The position numbers and the translations under genes were made by a program. Shown piece by piece: positions 1 to 11,545 of a DNA stretch of 64,000 nt. Origin of the DNA: Ceriagrion tenellum (lineage: Eukaryota > Arthropoda > Insecta > Odonata > Coenagrionidae). The stretch's first letter is position 1; every line of letters starts with the position of its first letter. Below the pieces are notes generated by a model. The model saw nothing but the letters and a program-made list of their open reading frames with translations. It searched no databases and was not told where the DNA came from. The stretch lies in the NCBI GenBank assembly GCA_963169105.1, contig OY720635.1:129189894-129253893 (forward strand). The letters run 5' to 3'.

Positions 1-101
1 GATACGAGATAAATGCGAAATTCTATTCTGAGGTTAATAGTGTGGTTTTACACGATAACTCACCTCTTCAAAATGATCAAAGACTTTCCCGGTGTATTGT
101 G

Positions 102-327
102 ATGTTGAAGGTTACTCGGGTTTTCCACAAAGTCAAACTTTCCACTCAGCCGAAGTTTCGATGAACGAGTCGTCCATCGTCATTAGGGCATCATGTAATA
201 TTATCATAATGGCGTAGATTTGTACATGTAATATCATGCCGTGATGACGATGGACGACTCGTTCATCGAAACGTCGGCCAAGATGGAGAGTTTGACCCGG
301 CGGAAAACCCGAGTAACCTTCAACATC
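102..327. repeat. Foldback (inverted) repeat, arms about 85 bp
   Basis: Arms at about 102-186 and 239-327 are near-perfect reverse complements around a spacer of about 50 bp. The left arm begins ATGTTGAAGG and the right arm ends CCTTCAACAT. Each arm, read towards the outside, carries ATGACGATGG, a short hairpin stem, then ATCGAAAC and CGG. That order (GATGA, stem, GAAAC, then a short self-complementary ACGT on the right arm) resembles the terminal motif of Penelope-like elements, some of which encode hammerhead ribozymes. The arms are seen directly. The Penelope or ribozyme link is inference, and the core is imperfect. Confidence 0.75.
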
Positions 328-614
328 ATGAATTAAAATGTTTTCCTTTCTCAGAACTAACATCCTCAGAACAGAAAATTAATGTTACGAATAGTTTCCG
401 ATATATGTGTGCTTAACAGAACATGGCTTCTAATATCATCTCAAATTACATTTGTGTACATTCTCGGAGAGCTAATTAATTTGTGTGGCGTTGTGTGGTG
501 CGGAATTGCGGGCTTCTAAAAAAAGGGTGAAATTAGGATGCAGGCATTCAAGACGTGGGCGCGGAGGAAAATCAGGTAAGTGGAATGGGCGGAAAGAAAA
601 CGAACGAGGAAATG

Positions 615-622
615 CTTCTTAT
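615..622. repeat. 8-bp target-site duplication, left copy
   Basis: CTTCTTAT directly abuts the left end of the hAT-like element and is repeated exactly at 1190-1197 on the other side. Confidence 0.85.
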
Positions 623-1189
623 TAGAGGTGTGTCGTTCATGAATGAATCGTTCAGAATGAACGATTCAATGGCATGAACCGAATGAATTGAATCTACGCT
701 TTCCACTCGAATCGTTCAAAATGAACGAGTTAATGGAAGATTCAAATCCGCCGAATCCAAATCGTTCAATATGAACGATTTGTGTGGAAGATTCTGCTAG
801 CACATCTCCGAATCCGCCAAATCCAAATCGTTCAATAAGAACCCTGTAAATACCCTTGAAACACCTTGTCAAATGTCTTGTGTTTCCGAATCGGAGCATC
901 ACACTTCACCTTTTTGTTTGTTATTTTGCACACTAATATTTGAAATGCAGTAAGTCGACAGATTCACATGGATTCGAGATTCACTTGGATTCGAGATTCA
1001 GTTGGATTCGAGGTTCACATGGATTCGAGATTCACATGGATTCGAGATTCACACGGATTCGAGATTCACATGGATTCGAGATTCACTCGTGGATTTGGTT
1101 CATTATGAACGATTTAAAGAACCGAATCATTGCTACGAATCAAATCCCATGAACCGAATCCACAAAATGAACCGAAATTCCCACCTCTA
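623..1189. mobile_element. Non-autonomous hAT-like element, 567 bp
   Basis: The element starts TAGAGGTGTG and ends CCCACCTCTA, so the termini are short inverted repeats. It is bounded by an exact 8-bp duplication (CTTCTTAT). Short TIRs with an 8-bp duplication are typical of the hAT superfamily. There is no transposase, so it could only move using a transposase made elsewhere. The interior holds several small palindromes of the type CGTTCANNATGAACG (around 650, 712, 763) and a 17-bp minisatellite. The short frames inside are by-products of these repeats and are not genes. Confidence 0.85.
963..1097. repeat. 17-bp minisatellite inside the hAT-like element
   Basis: The unit TTCACATGGATTCGAGA starts at 963, 980, 997, 1014, 1031, 1048 and 1065, with a partial copy at 1082. 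Copies differ at one or two bases. A 17-bp unit is not a multiple of three, so it is not a coding repeat. Confidence 0.9.
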
Positions 1190-1197
1190 CTTCTTAT
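1190..1197. repeat. 8-bp target-site duplication, right copy
   Basis: CTTCTTAT matches 615-622 exactly. Confidence 0.85.
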
Positions 1198-1516
1198 GAT
1201 GGGTGAGAAGAAGGAACTTCTGGAGTAGAGTAAGAGAATGGAGAGTAGGTGATTGAGACAGGTAGTGCGAGGCGTTGGGATGTCGAATGCTGTGATGTAA
1301 GATTGTATTTTTGGTGTGGACGGAAAAGAGTAAAGGCTTTGTGGACGCGATATTGAGAGGTAGGACGCACGCCGCTATAAAGGAAGAAATCGCGCAAGGA
1401 AACATGGAGGGATTATTTTCTCTTTTCCATTTAAACTAATGCTAATTAGCATATTAGTTTATATAGCATTGACAGCCCCTAGCTAGGTTCATAACAAATA
1501 TATAATGACAAATTTT
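1198..1516. other. No gene or element recognised
   Basis: Only short frames with no recognisable domain. AT-rich towards the right end. Confidence 0.6.
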
Positions 1517-1905
1517 TCAGAGAAAACCCGATCCCTACTACGATAAGTAGAGTACTCCGCCTGTCGGATGAGACTTTAAACTGTGGTCCCCTTGGCGCCT
1601 TTCTTTAAGAGCAAGTTAATGGCGACGCCGGGTTTCCATCCACCCTTCCTCTCTTGACATATGGCCGGCCAGGTTTCAAATCCCTGCAGAGGAGGATATT
1701 TTTTAGAGAAAACCCGATCCCTACTACGTTAAGTAGAGTACTCCGTCTGTCGAATGAGACGGTAAATCGTGGTCACCTTTGCGCCTTTCCTTAAGAGCAG
1801 GCTAATGCCAACGCTGGATTTCTATCAATCCGTCCTCCATTCGTCCTCTTATGGCGCGAATGGCCATAGCTGTCGGTCGCCTACCCAATATCCAATCCAA
1901 TCCTC
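1517..1905 (+). repeat. Two tandem copies of a SINE-like repeat
   Basis: AGAGAAAACCCGATCCCTAC begins one copy at about 1519 and a second at about 1705, an offset of 186 bp. The two copies then run in parallel through AAGTAGAGTACTCCG and GGCGCCTTTC with scattered differences. Between them, GGTTTCAAATCC at 1672-1683 resembles a pol III B box, so the second copy seems to have a tRNA-like head while the first starts inside the body. I read this as two SINE copies, one inserted next to or into the other. The family is not named here. Confidence 0.6.
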
Positions 1906-4080
1906 TTTTTTAGGTGCAGTGGAAGACTTCGATTATGTAAATATATAATGTTATTTTTCCACAAAAAACCTAACTGTAATGAAGCATTTCAGTTCTTAGC
2001 TTACTTAGCCATACTAAGGTAATAGCTTTGCGTATAGTTACTGTCACCTGTAGATAGCTAATTAGGCTGAAATGCGACGTGCTACTAAGTTTACTATTGC
2101 AGAAGACAGCAAATCAATTTTTATAACATATAGTAGTTGATTTTTATAAAATATAAGTTGTTAGTTTTAGTATCAGTAATTATGGAAAATAAGAAAAGTA
2201 AGTGGAAATTTAAAAAAAAAGGAAAGCAATAGTTAATCTTCTTTCCAGGAAGTCTCTCTCTCTCTGGAAAACAGAAGTTGTGGCAAATGAACGCTTATAA
2301 CCCATCTCTTCTCCCATTAATTTTGTCGTATCGCGGACTTGTCCCAGATTTCCTTCGTCTGTGAGTGAGGCGATAAAATGGTAACGAGTTCCTCTTCCTT
2401 TTTTGTGTTTTGTTTTCGCCTCTCTTTTTTCTCTCTCTATCCTTCTCTCTCTCCTCCTCTCTCTCTCTGGGTTTATTCTGATCCCCTTCAACGCGTCGCG
2501 ATTTGTCACATTATTTATAATTTTGAGCACTCCACCTCTATCTCAAGTCCACGGTATAATAGAGAAGCAACCATTCATCGCATCTCTCCGCCAGTTTATT
2601 GTGCGAATGTGCGAATAAAACTGTAGGATATACTTAAATTCTTGGTTTATCTTTGAAGTTTTCAAGAGATCGTATCGTACCTGTTCATGAATACCGTATA
2701 GTTAAAAAACAGGTCACTAAGCCGAATGAGAACCCCCATGTGTTACGCTTCTTCAACTTCTGGACTACTATGATTCGTTTCATTTTGTATTTCAAATTTT
2801 AATGGATGTGAATGTTAGCGGAAAATTCTACATCTGGAAGAAGGTCATTACAAACTTGTAATCTTGTACTCAAGGAGAACCTAGGGTTTTGTAGCATGCC
2901 TATTGGCTTTTAGCTGTCTCGATTCGCCCAATAAAAATTAAAGACTTGGGAATGTGATTGACGAGTAATAGCTCGTACCAGAGGGATTTTATTTGGTGTC
3001 TTTAAAATGTGAATTGCTATATGTACGACATGTACAGAGTTTATGTTCTTGTAAATAAACGATATGTAGCGCAACCACCTGTGGCACAATTTTATGTTTC
3101 AATTGAAGTTTGGTTTCACATGCTAGCCTTATTTTTTACTTCGTCATTACCTTCTCCGCCTCAACTGTGTAATATCAGGAACCCCTGGGTAGTTTAGAGG
3201 GCTAGAAGTTTGGTTTTAGACGATGTTGATGAAACTTTGTATGCCTTTGGTTAATGAGTCTCAGCGTCCCGAAAGATTTTTGTCTATAGCCGTTTCCCTT
3301 CATAAACTGGGAATGATTTGGAGTTTACTATCAAATATTTGCATATCTTTTACTAACGGATGCCTTCATGTGGGATCTGAGTGAATACTTATCCGCTATT
3401 TGCTAACTAATCTCTTTTTTTTTTGTTTCCAACACATCATCATTGACCTTAGAACTATTTTTACACGTGAGTGTCATAGTTTTCTTTGGAATATTAAGTT
3501 CAATGTGCTTATCCCGTGATGTCCTTGATTTTTTTTACAAACTTGGAGTATTTTTTTCTGAAATGCAGTTGCTGATCTGTTTGCTTATGGTTCATTTCAA
3601 ATATTTACACTAAAAAAAATTAAAATTTATACTTTGTTATGCTTATATTTTAATTTTTTTATTTTTTATTTGGTTGTTTCACTGGTAGTTTGTACTGAAT
3701 CCAGCTGTATTGATCAATGTATTTTTTTCAGCTGCTTTATCATAATACTTTTATTCATAAAAGACACTACCACTAGCGTATTTGAAAGCCCACTAACTAT
3801 AATGTTGGTTTGTATGTTAAACTCTTCTTTTGCAAATTAGTCTCTGCAAATAGGGTAGGCAAAGAAAAAAGGTAGAATTCCCAAAACGTATGTATTTTGA
3901 CTTTGCTTTACCAGTGATTTACTTTTTTGAAATATTAAAACATAGTAGCTGTTTAATGGCCTGTGTCATGGCAGGAAGCCACAACTTTTTCCTAGTATCC
4001 AGCCGTAATTTAGCACAGTACACGGAGGATCGATTAGAGCGACTTAGGTATCACTGTACAACATAGATGGACATGAAAAA
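1906..4080. other. Intergenic, nothing recognised
   Basis: AT-rich sequence with a CT-rich tract near 2395-2472 and several T-runs. The open frames here are short and either low-complexity or unlike any family I know. Confidence 0.55.
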
Positions 4081-4084
4081 ACTA

Positions 4085-4990
4085 AATCCTTAGAAAGGAG
4101 GACATGGATGGTGAGATTGCGGGTGGTAGGGGTTGCATTCGATTGCGGAAATGGGGAGAAGGGTTGTCGAAGGCCCTGCACAACGGAAGGAAAAGTCCTC
4201 CTCCACTAAAACCCACTTCTTTTCGACCCGAGTGCCATGTGATAAGCTTCAAGCCCGTCGTCGTTTCTATCTCAGTCAAGAGAGAGAGGCCCACCGCCGA
4301 GGCTGAGGCTCTTTGGCTCTCCCCCCTCTATCCCGTCCCCCCCCGTTTTACACTTCCTTCCTTCGCCCTCTCGAGTGGGAGCGACATGGGAGGAAGAAGG
4401 CAGAGCACCTGTGTTGAAGTGGCAAGAGCCGGTTGCATTTCTCCCGTGTGGGACGGCGTGGGTACTTCTCCTTCACAGTGTGCGCGCTGCTCCTAGGGCG
4501 GATTTGTCGGACGGGCAGTGAAGAGGTTTTAAGCAGGACGGCGTCTCTGTGGAGAGATCCCCGAGTTTCCGGGTCATGCTAATAATAGGTCCGATACGAG
4601 CGCTCTCCAGGATTAATTCGAGTAGTCCACTATAGTCCGTTCCTCCCGGCACAAGTCTCTTGACCTTGGTAAAAAAAAATCGAGAACCCCGCGGCAGCGA
4701 TGTCTCTTGAAGAACACTCCAAAATCACGGGAGAGGGGAACGGTTTTTAACATGGCCGATGGGAGTGAGGCCGGAAAGTGACTGTTAATGAGAATCTACG
4801 TCAATATCCAGGGTTTGTGGCACGGGGTGAATCCACTCTCGGGATACAAATACTCGTCCTAGTTCACGGTCGGATCACACCTCAATCCCATGTCCGCCAG
4901 GCTGTGAAAACATACTGAGTTTACTAGCGATCGCAACAGGGTGGACATGTAACAACAGACGTCAGGGTATTTTAAAAAGGTGAGTAGTTT
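4085..4990 (+). other. GC/CpG-rich island, possible untranslated first exon
   Basis: This stretch is clearly richer in G+C and CpG than its surroundings. It holds an open frame at 4104-4496 (130 codons from an ATG) with no recognisable domain. A strong splice-donor-like sequence, AAG|GTGAGTAG, lies at 4977-4986. Together these could mark a promoter and 5' exon of a gene whose other exons lie outside or are not recognisable. That is inference. It could equally be a GC-rich repeat. Confidence 0.25.
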
Positions 4991-7144
4991 GATAAAGTAG
5001 CCGCATAATTTCATTTTTCTGCGCCTTAGACGAGAGGTTCAACAGTTGAAGGTTTCACTTGGTGGAAGGTCCACATTGTAATAAGTCAAACTTGCAGTAA
5101 CTTCCACATATTATTGTAGAATGTACTACTCGTTTTGGCAATTACTGCGGACTATAGTTTGTGTACCTGAAAGTGGGATAACTGCCGAAACTATTTGTGC
5201 ATTCTATAATAAATTGTGGAAATTATTATGTTTGCCATACTGTAAATCTTAAGACATTTTAAGACCTGGATATTATAACTTTTTAAAGCCTGCCGAGCTG
5301 GGGAGAAAAGTTGTATAGTGCGAAGGAACAGTTTCACAATCTTATTCATTTCTACCAACTTGAGCGCGTACAGAAATGGGTGATTCACGGCTATAATGAT
5401 GGAAGAATTTTTTTAAGAATGGGTAAATACCGGAGACAAGCCCGCCGTCCGATTTTGCCGCCTATGAGGCCACTATTGTACTTTTCAGCTGATCGACGAA
5501 GTCTGTTCTGCGCTTGTAATCTCCACTTATCATCTCAATAGGATTATAAAAAAACAGTTCTTTGAGGTTAGTACCTTATTTGGAAAGTACAATCGATATT
5601 CTGTCATTTACATCATTTTGCAATGGTATGTGAGTTGTTAATGAAGACATAACGTGAGGAATTGTGTAGATAAACCCTGAATCGTTCTCGGACAATTCTG
5701 GCAGAAAAAACATCCCTCTGTATGAAAATCAGTACTCCGGCCGCAATACCGAACCGTAACTTCACTTCTTGAAGGTCGGATCTTTCATCCTGTCTTGGAA
5801 CCAGAGGATCAGTCGGTGGAATGTAGAATGTGTCTTTCTTTTTTCCTCCGGCAGCTTACACTGCCTCTGATTTTTCCACAAAACCCAATACTTTATTCAT
5901 GAACCGAAAGACGGTCTTCCTCTGAATTTTCCCAAGCGGATCCGTCCATTAGGGTAATTTGCGAGCGCCAATTAATTCGTTTATGGCCAAATGAGTCCTT
6001 GGCCTCGATCCTTGGGCCTTTCTTTCCCGTTTTCCACGCTGCTTCATCGGTTGAACTCGGTAGTTATTTATTTGGGAGAGGTCGCTTGCTGAGCTAAGTT
6101 TCACACTTCGTTTCTTTTTTTCAAATCTAAGGGAATGTACACTTTGGCGAGGTAGCTCTGCTTTTAGGTGTGGAAAGTAGTCTCACCCCGTTATTCTCAT
6201 TCAATGCAACGCGTGCAATGAGTTACGCTAAATATAGCACACATTGAGTAGTATAGTAATGACTTTCAAACGTAAATACATTTGAACCGTGATCTAATGG
6301 GTTCGGTAGGAATTTCAAGTTTTTGATGTTAGACATAGGTATTAGTCTGCTTTACTTATTCAAACATTAGCTTGATTTCATCTTATTAAGTCCGTTTCAG
6401 TGCTTATTGTCCTCACTTTGATATCCTTCAAAAATTTAGGCATTGGTGGTACATAAAACTAGCACAGGAAAGTGAACATCATGAAAAACCCTCAAGTGAA
6501 AACAATTCGCCATAGTCGATCAATAACGTTTGAATTGCCCGATGTTCAAACCCGAATCTTCCGATTGCTGATCAGGTGCGTTATCCTATGGAGCAACCAT
6601 GCCGTCTCATCTCAAGGCGTATTTCCTGGTTGTGGGCGTTATTCACGTTGAGAAGTTGAGTTTCGTGTATTATTCATACGAAATACTTAATAAGCACCTT
6701 TACAATTAAGTGGCACATTTGTATCACGGAATTTCTTTTTAATGTGTTAAGAATTTTTTCTTATTTTTGAATTATATGCATAGAATAACTTCTCGATCAA
6801 CCATGTTTTCGGAAATAAATGCTGTCCATGGATATACTGAGCATGAGATATCGAAGGTGTTAAGATGAATCCAACATTTTTCGTACGTCGGCATGAAGTA
6901 ATTCAACGGCCGAGAGAGCACTGATCAAGCCATGATACTGGCGGTCGTGAAATTGTAGGTCTTCGGGTTGGGTTCTACAATAAACTGAAAACTATTGAGA
7001 TCTGACTATGACCACAGGTTTCTCGTATCAAATTACTGTACAATGGAAGCGTTCTGAAGGTATATCTGGAAATATTTTAGGATGAATTGGATCCTTTCAG
7101 GCGTAACCTTGTGGAAGTCCATTGTTAAATGAATACATTCATTA
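4991..7144. other. Intergenic, nothing recognised
   Basis: No domain-bearing frame, terminal repeat or tRNA-like box was found. Confidence 0.5.
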
Positions 7145-7200
7145 CCTGAAGATGACGCAGTAGCGTTGTAACTTGTTGTACCAATAAAGAACTCAGTGGA
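7145..7200 (+). repeat. Penelope-type terminal motif, solitary
   Basis: The segment reads CTGAAGATGA, a CGC-AGTA-GCG hairpin, then GTAACTTG and AATAAAGAACTCAGTGGA. The order (GAAGATG, small hairpin, a GAAAC-like stretch, then AATAAA) matches the 3' motif next to the Penelope-like remnant at the right edge of the window (63720-63770). It is probably a fragment of a Penelope-like terminus. Confidence 0.4.
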
Positions 7201-7564
7201 TTTAAACATAGTTAGTATCGTAATAATTTATTTAACATTTTTTTTGTATTTTATTAGTGACTACCGCTTAAAATAGAAGACTGGATTTTTTACTCTTGGC
7301 GAACGGGGTTAATCATCTAATTTACCCGTCGGCATGCCACAGGTATAAAATACAGGTGAACCCTGAATCACCACAGCCGTAATTATTTTACTCTGCAGAA
7401 CTTTGCTGATTAAATCGTTATATTTTTGCAAACCTTTCAAAAAGGTACGTGCTGTTTGCAGGACTTACTTAAAACTTCTATCTTACGTCCAGCAATTATT
7501 AAAAAAGTACAGAGAGGATACAATCTTATGTAAGGTGACCTCTGACCCCCACACTCCTCGTGCG

Positions 7565-8215
7565 CTAAACTAGGCTAGAGAAGTCAAAGTCTCTCTCACC
7601 GTCGCATAAAACATCGTATGTGATTGCTGAATGGCACCCAAAATCAGGAACGGAATAAACACGATTAATTAGAAAACTTCGGCAAAACCTGGCCGACATA
7701 AAGCCAACGGCCTGTGATCGCCACGTGAAGAGAGAAGCCTTCGATGCGAGAATCAGTCGTCTCACGCTGTATCGCAATTGACTCTCATCGGCATTTTTCG
7801 ATGCCGATCCAATCGATGCCTCGTTTAGTTTATCACTTTCGAACGTCACTAAACACGAAGGAAAAGTATGTGCCATTGGGGTAGCGTCGCTCTCTGGAAA
7901 GGGGCCTTTCGCGACGTCGTCCATAGAGAGCGCGCGAAAAAGCGATGTTGTTCGAATTGGTGAAGTAGGGAGCTGAACACGGGGAAAAAAGAGGGTGAAA
8001 GGACTCGCGGAAATGGATGGAAAAATAGCGCCGTAGAGAGGTAGTGGAAAAAATTCCCACGACAATCTCTGAAAATAAAACTCAATCCGAAGTTTGTATT
8101 TTTTGGTCGAATGGGTGGGTCCAGAGAAAGGAACAAGCATCGGAGGAGGAGGAGCAGTTTGAAGGAATGGGCGGAAGAGATTTTGAGTGAGGGAAAGGGT
8201 TGTATAAATACACAA
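7565..8215 (-). other. Unassigned open frame, up to 216 codons
   Basis: A long minus-strand frame for AT-rich DNA. The first codon of the maximal frame is TTG; the first ATG is about codon 26, leaving roughly 190 codons. The N-terminal part is rich in Pro, Phe and Ser, and no domain, signal peptide or repeat is evident. TTTATACA at the upstream edge is only a chance-level TATA-like match. Two other minus-strand frames overlap it, which argues that a stop-poor local composition explains the length. It could be an exon, but I see no supporting splice structure. Confidence 0.15.
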
Positions 8216-9235
8216 TACTTGATCTTGCCAAAGACCACGTATCCTAACCGGTTCTTTTTACGGAGTGCTGAGTTTTACGTGATTTGAGTCATTCTAGAAG
8301 ATTTCACGCGTTATTATTGTGCATGCGCGAAGGAACTATTTACATTTACCCTTTATCTTGCTGAGTGACCTAGTGATAACATATAGAAGAGTGTTTCTTT
8401 TTGTCTCCAATTCGGTTTCTTTACGTCTATGCCTTTTTGACATTAAATGTACAGAATGGCCGCTAAAATATCTCCTATTTGTAACTTTTAGTTCCTGATT
8501 TTCCCACGAGTGGAGTGACATGTGCAATGACTGCACGTGGTGGGCGTAACAATCTGTGTATTGAGGTTTCATGCGGTAGACTACGTCTGTTATCATTTAT
8601 AATGAAGCAATCTAAGGCAGTAGGTAGCCAAAATAAATGTTGGCAGAGTTCTTACCATTTATTGATGGCTAGAGGAATAACAAGATCAAGAAGGAAATAG
8701 ATGTGGGTGGCGCTGCATTAAAAAGAAAGTGAAAATCATACCGAAACTGTAACAGCTCCCTAATCGGTCCTAAAATGAATCCTAAAATCCAATGGCACCC
8801 ACTAGATTCTCTTGGCAGCTGGTGGCAAACTAGAACTCGGTTACAATTATATTATAACAATTATAAAATCAATTTTCTCACGGAATGTCATTGATATAAT
8901 CTATAATTCGCAAAACTAAACGCAAGAATGCTGATCAAGCGGACTGGTATGATTATTTGGCGAGGCGACCGACAAATAAGGTCATTCGATCCATACTCAG
9001 TTGTCTCACGCGTGGAATTCATAAAATTTACGGTACGTTGTAAATGAAGTAACTTTGTTATTCCACATAAATTTCTCTCCGTTAAGGATCAACGAAAGGT
9101 GTCATCGTTTACGGCACATCGCGCAGCGTGAACACGGTTAACTCCGCGTTATTGCATGCGACGGGCGGAGTGCTGAACTTGGAATGCTCTCCTACTTGTG
9201 ATGCCTCTGAACTGAAATAAGATGGGGGTCTAGAT
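8216..9235. other. Intergenic, nothing recognised
   Basis: No supported gene or repeat. Confidence 0.5.
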
Positions 9236-9315
9236 TTTCCTGAGAAAACTCCATCACCGGGAGAACTCGAACCCAGAATCTCTGGATGGGAAGACAGAAC
9301 TCGAGCCGCCTCAAC
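9230..9315 (-). repeat. tRNA-derived SINE head, minus strand
   Basis: Read on the minus strand, an A-box-like TGAGGCGGCTCGAG (9313-9300) is followed by a good B box, GGTTCGAGTTC (9273-9263). A stretch with TTTTCTCAGGAAAATC comes next. The spacing fits a tRNA-derived pol III promoter. The body after the head is short and the 3' end is not defined. No foldable full tRNA is present. Confidence 0.5.
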
Positions 9316-9671
9316 AATTCAATTCCTAGCTTTTTGTCGTAGGATCACACAGGATTCTGTAAAGCTATCATACTTGTGAGCATCTTCAAACTTGTGCTGG
9401 ATCAGGTGGAATAATTAGAATGTAAGGAGTATGCCGGATGAGAATCAACTGGAAATAAATGTAAATTATGCAATATGATGAATAGCATTTCCATGGCGTG
9501 GCGTACAAAATGCATTCCCCGAGTAGGATACAAAGTATCATTCATTAACCACGCTTGGAGAGGATTGGGTGAAAAAGACCCATTTAATATTTCACTGTAA
9601 TTTTCCATATTGTTCACATAACCTTAGTCACAATATCCTCAAGCTTAAATCCCATATGAAAGTTCATGTCT

Positions 9672-10418
9672 CGATTACTGAGGAAATTATAAAATGTATA
9701 TGGCTGAAGTGGTGGAGAAAGTGGACAATATTTTAGCTTAAATCGCTGTTATCGCCATAGGGAAGTATATTGCGCATTCAAGGGCAAAGATTAAAAAAAT
9801 TGCTTTCATTCATCGATCCGGCAGCAAAATTTTCAACCGCATGTGTAGATTGAAAGTAATAAAAATAAAACGAAAAAATAAGCGTCTGTGCCGAGTTTTA
9901 TATACTTTAAACAGGATGTGCACTGACCGGGAAAACCGAGAAAATTGGGAATTATTCGTTGATTTTCAGCACCGGGAAATGTTCGTGGATTATTCGTGAA
10001 TTTCTGGTTTGAGTCGGGAATTTTAAAAATTATCATTTCAACATGCTGCGGTTGCTAAGGAAATTATAGAGTGTATATGGCTGAAGATGTGAAGAGAGTG
10101 GACAATATTTTACCTTAAATCACTGTTATAGCCGAAGTGAAGTAGATAAAATTCGATGGCAAAGATTAAAAAATTGCTTTCATTTATCGATCCGACAGCA
10201 AAAGTTTCTACGACATGTTTAGAGTGAAAGTAATTAAAATAAAATGAAAAAATAAGCCTCTGTGCCGTGTTTTATATACTTTGAACACGGTGTTTACTGA
10301 CCGGGAAACACCTAAAAAATCTGGCATTATTTGTGGATTTTAAGCACCGGGAAATGTTCGTGTATTTTCGTGAATTTCTGGTTTGAGTCGGGAATTTAAA
10401 AAATTATCATTTCAAGAC
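9672..10418. repeat. Two-copy tandem duplication, 376-bp offset
   Basis: AGGAAATTATAAAATGTATA at 9682 matches AGGAAATTATAGAGTGTATA at 10058. The copies then run in parallel through TGGACAATATTTTA, CATCGATCCG, GTTTTATATACTTT and AAATTATCATTTCAA, with perhaps 15% difference and small indels. It could be a local segmental duplication or two copies of an unnamed repeat. No coding potential. Confidence 0.75.
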
Positions 10419-10500
10419 AAAAGAAATATAGTCCTATCTCAAAATGAAATATCTCATGATGAGAATGAAAATTTCTTTTATTTTACCGCCACACCTCTTG

Positions 10501-10874
10501 GATTGTATGCGGAAGATCACATTGTATAAATTAAATCCGAATAAATTTACTTTCGTTATTGGATAGTCATTCATCAATATTAGTTTGCTTCTCTAGGACT
10601 CAAGTAATATTATCGTGGCTCCTCACTTCATCTCTAGTTCTAACAGATGCGATAAAATAAGAGAGATACACTGCCGAGCAGATAGGTACGAAAAGTCGTT
10701 CTTTCCGCGAACAATAAGCGACCAAAATAAAAATTGATCTCCACTAAATACACTCCTATAATACATGTCACCATTTAATCTCCAAAAACTTACACCCTTA
10801 CACGGCTAATGACCTAACACCCCATGCCGCACGCCTATGCGGCGGCTCGCAGGCTATTATATAGGTGTAGATAG
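10501..10874 (+). mobile_element. Hybrid element: unrelated head on a LINE 3' end, copy 1
   Basis: The last 270 bp or so match the 3' end of the GATGTA-tailed LINE family: ATTATCGTGGCTCC, then the final RT codons (in frame, SFFPRTISDxNKN and a stop), then a 3' UTR ending GCGGCTCGCAGG and a degenerate tail. The first 105 bp or so (10501-10606, from GATTGTATGCGGAAGATCAC) replace the RT sequence seen in the longer LINE copies. The same head at the same junction recurs at 13286-13390. This looks like a non-autonomous family that borrows the LINE 3' end, as many SINEs do. Confidence 0.65.
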
Positions 10875-11044
10875 AGAAGTGCTATACGCCCAACAAAACA
10901 TGATGTGAGTAAGCCTACTTCCAGTTTAGTCTTCTTAAAACCATTATAAAACTTACTACAATAAAACTACATACATATTTACTTTATATTAACATAATTT
11001 AAACAGATTCAGACGAGATATCGTGGAAGATCGTCATATTAAAA

Positions 11045-11280
11045 CAGAAACGACAATTGCACAATTCCAATAGGTATTTTAATGCGTACGACACGTTTCA
11101 ACTCACGGAGTCATCATCCGGTACAAGACATATTTAGTAGAGAGCACATCTCATTTATACTTTTTCAAGTCTGAGAAAACTTGACAAAGTATAAATGAGA
11201 AACAGAACCTTATTTCTGTGAGCTGAAACGCGTCGTACGCATTTAAATACCTTGTGGAATAGTGCAATTGTTGTTTATGT
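11045..11280. repeat. Foldback repeat with nested inner hairpin
   Basis: Outer arms (about 11048-11115 and 11213-11278) are reverse complements containing TGCGTACGAC/GTCGTACGCA and TTGCACAATTCC/GGAATAGTGCAA. A second inverted pair lies inside (11149-11170 and 11179-11200, TCTCATTTATACTTT type). Read outward, each outer arm has an ACTC/GAGT-type stem, then GAAACGCGTC (right) or GAAACGTGTC (left). The right arm therefore has GAAA followed by a self-complementary ACGCGT. The pattern parallels the foldbacks at 102 and 15021. Confidence 0.7.
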
Positions 11281-11545
11281 TATAATTAACAATTATTTAT
11301 GATTATTTAATTACTTTATTCTTGGATTGCGGTTCTTTATTCTTAGTTGTGGGTTAAACTAGAAACATCCATTTCCACATGAAACTCGAAAAACATTACT
11401 TTGGCTCTTATAAAAACCTTGATATTATAATCTGGATATTTGTTATATAGTTTGCCTTGAAAACCTGGAGTTCTGCTTGAATTTAATATTGACATTAGTG
11501 GACACCCTGTTTAAAGGGCTAAAAGTAGACAAACTCGGGGTAAAT

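Noticed and set aside
239..285. Active hammerhead ribozyme
   Set aside because: The layout is suggestive, but the core has G for C3 and an extra base between the GATGA block and stem II, so an active ribozyme is not claimed.
963..1097. Possible CRISPR array
   Set aside because: The 17-bp units are head to tail with no unique spacers, inside a hAT-like element in eukaryote-like DNA. It is a minisatellite.
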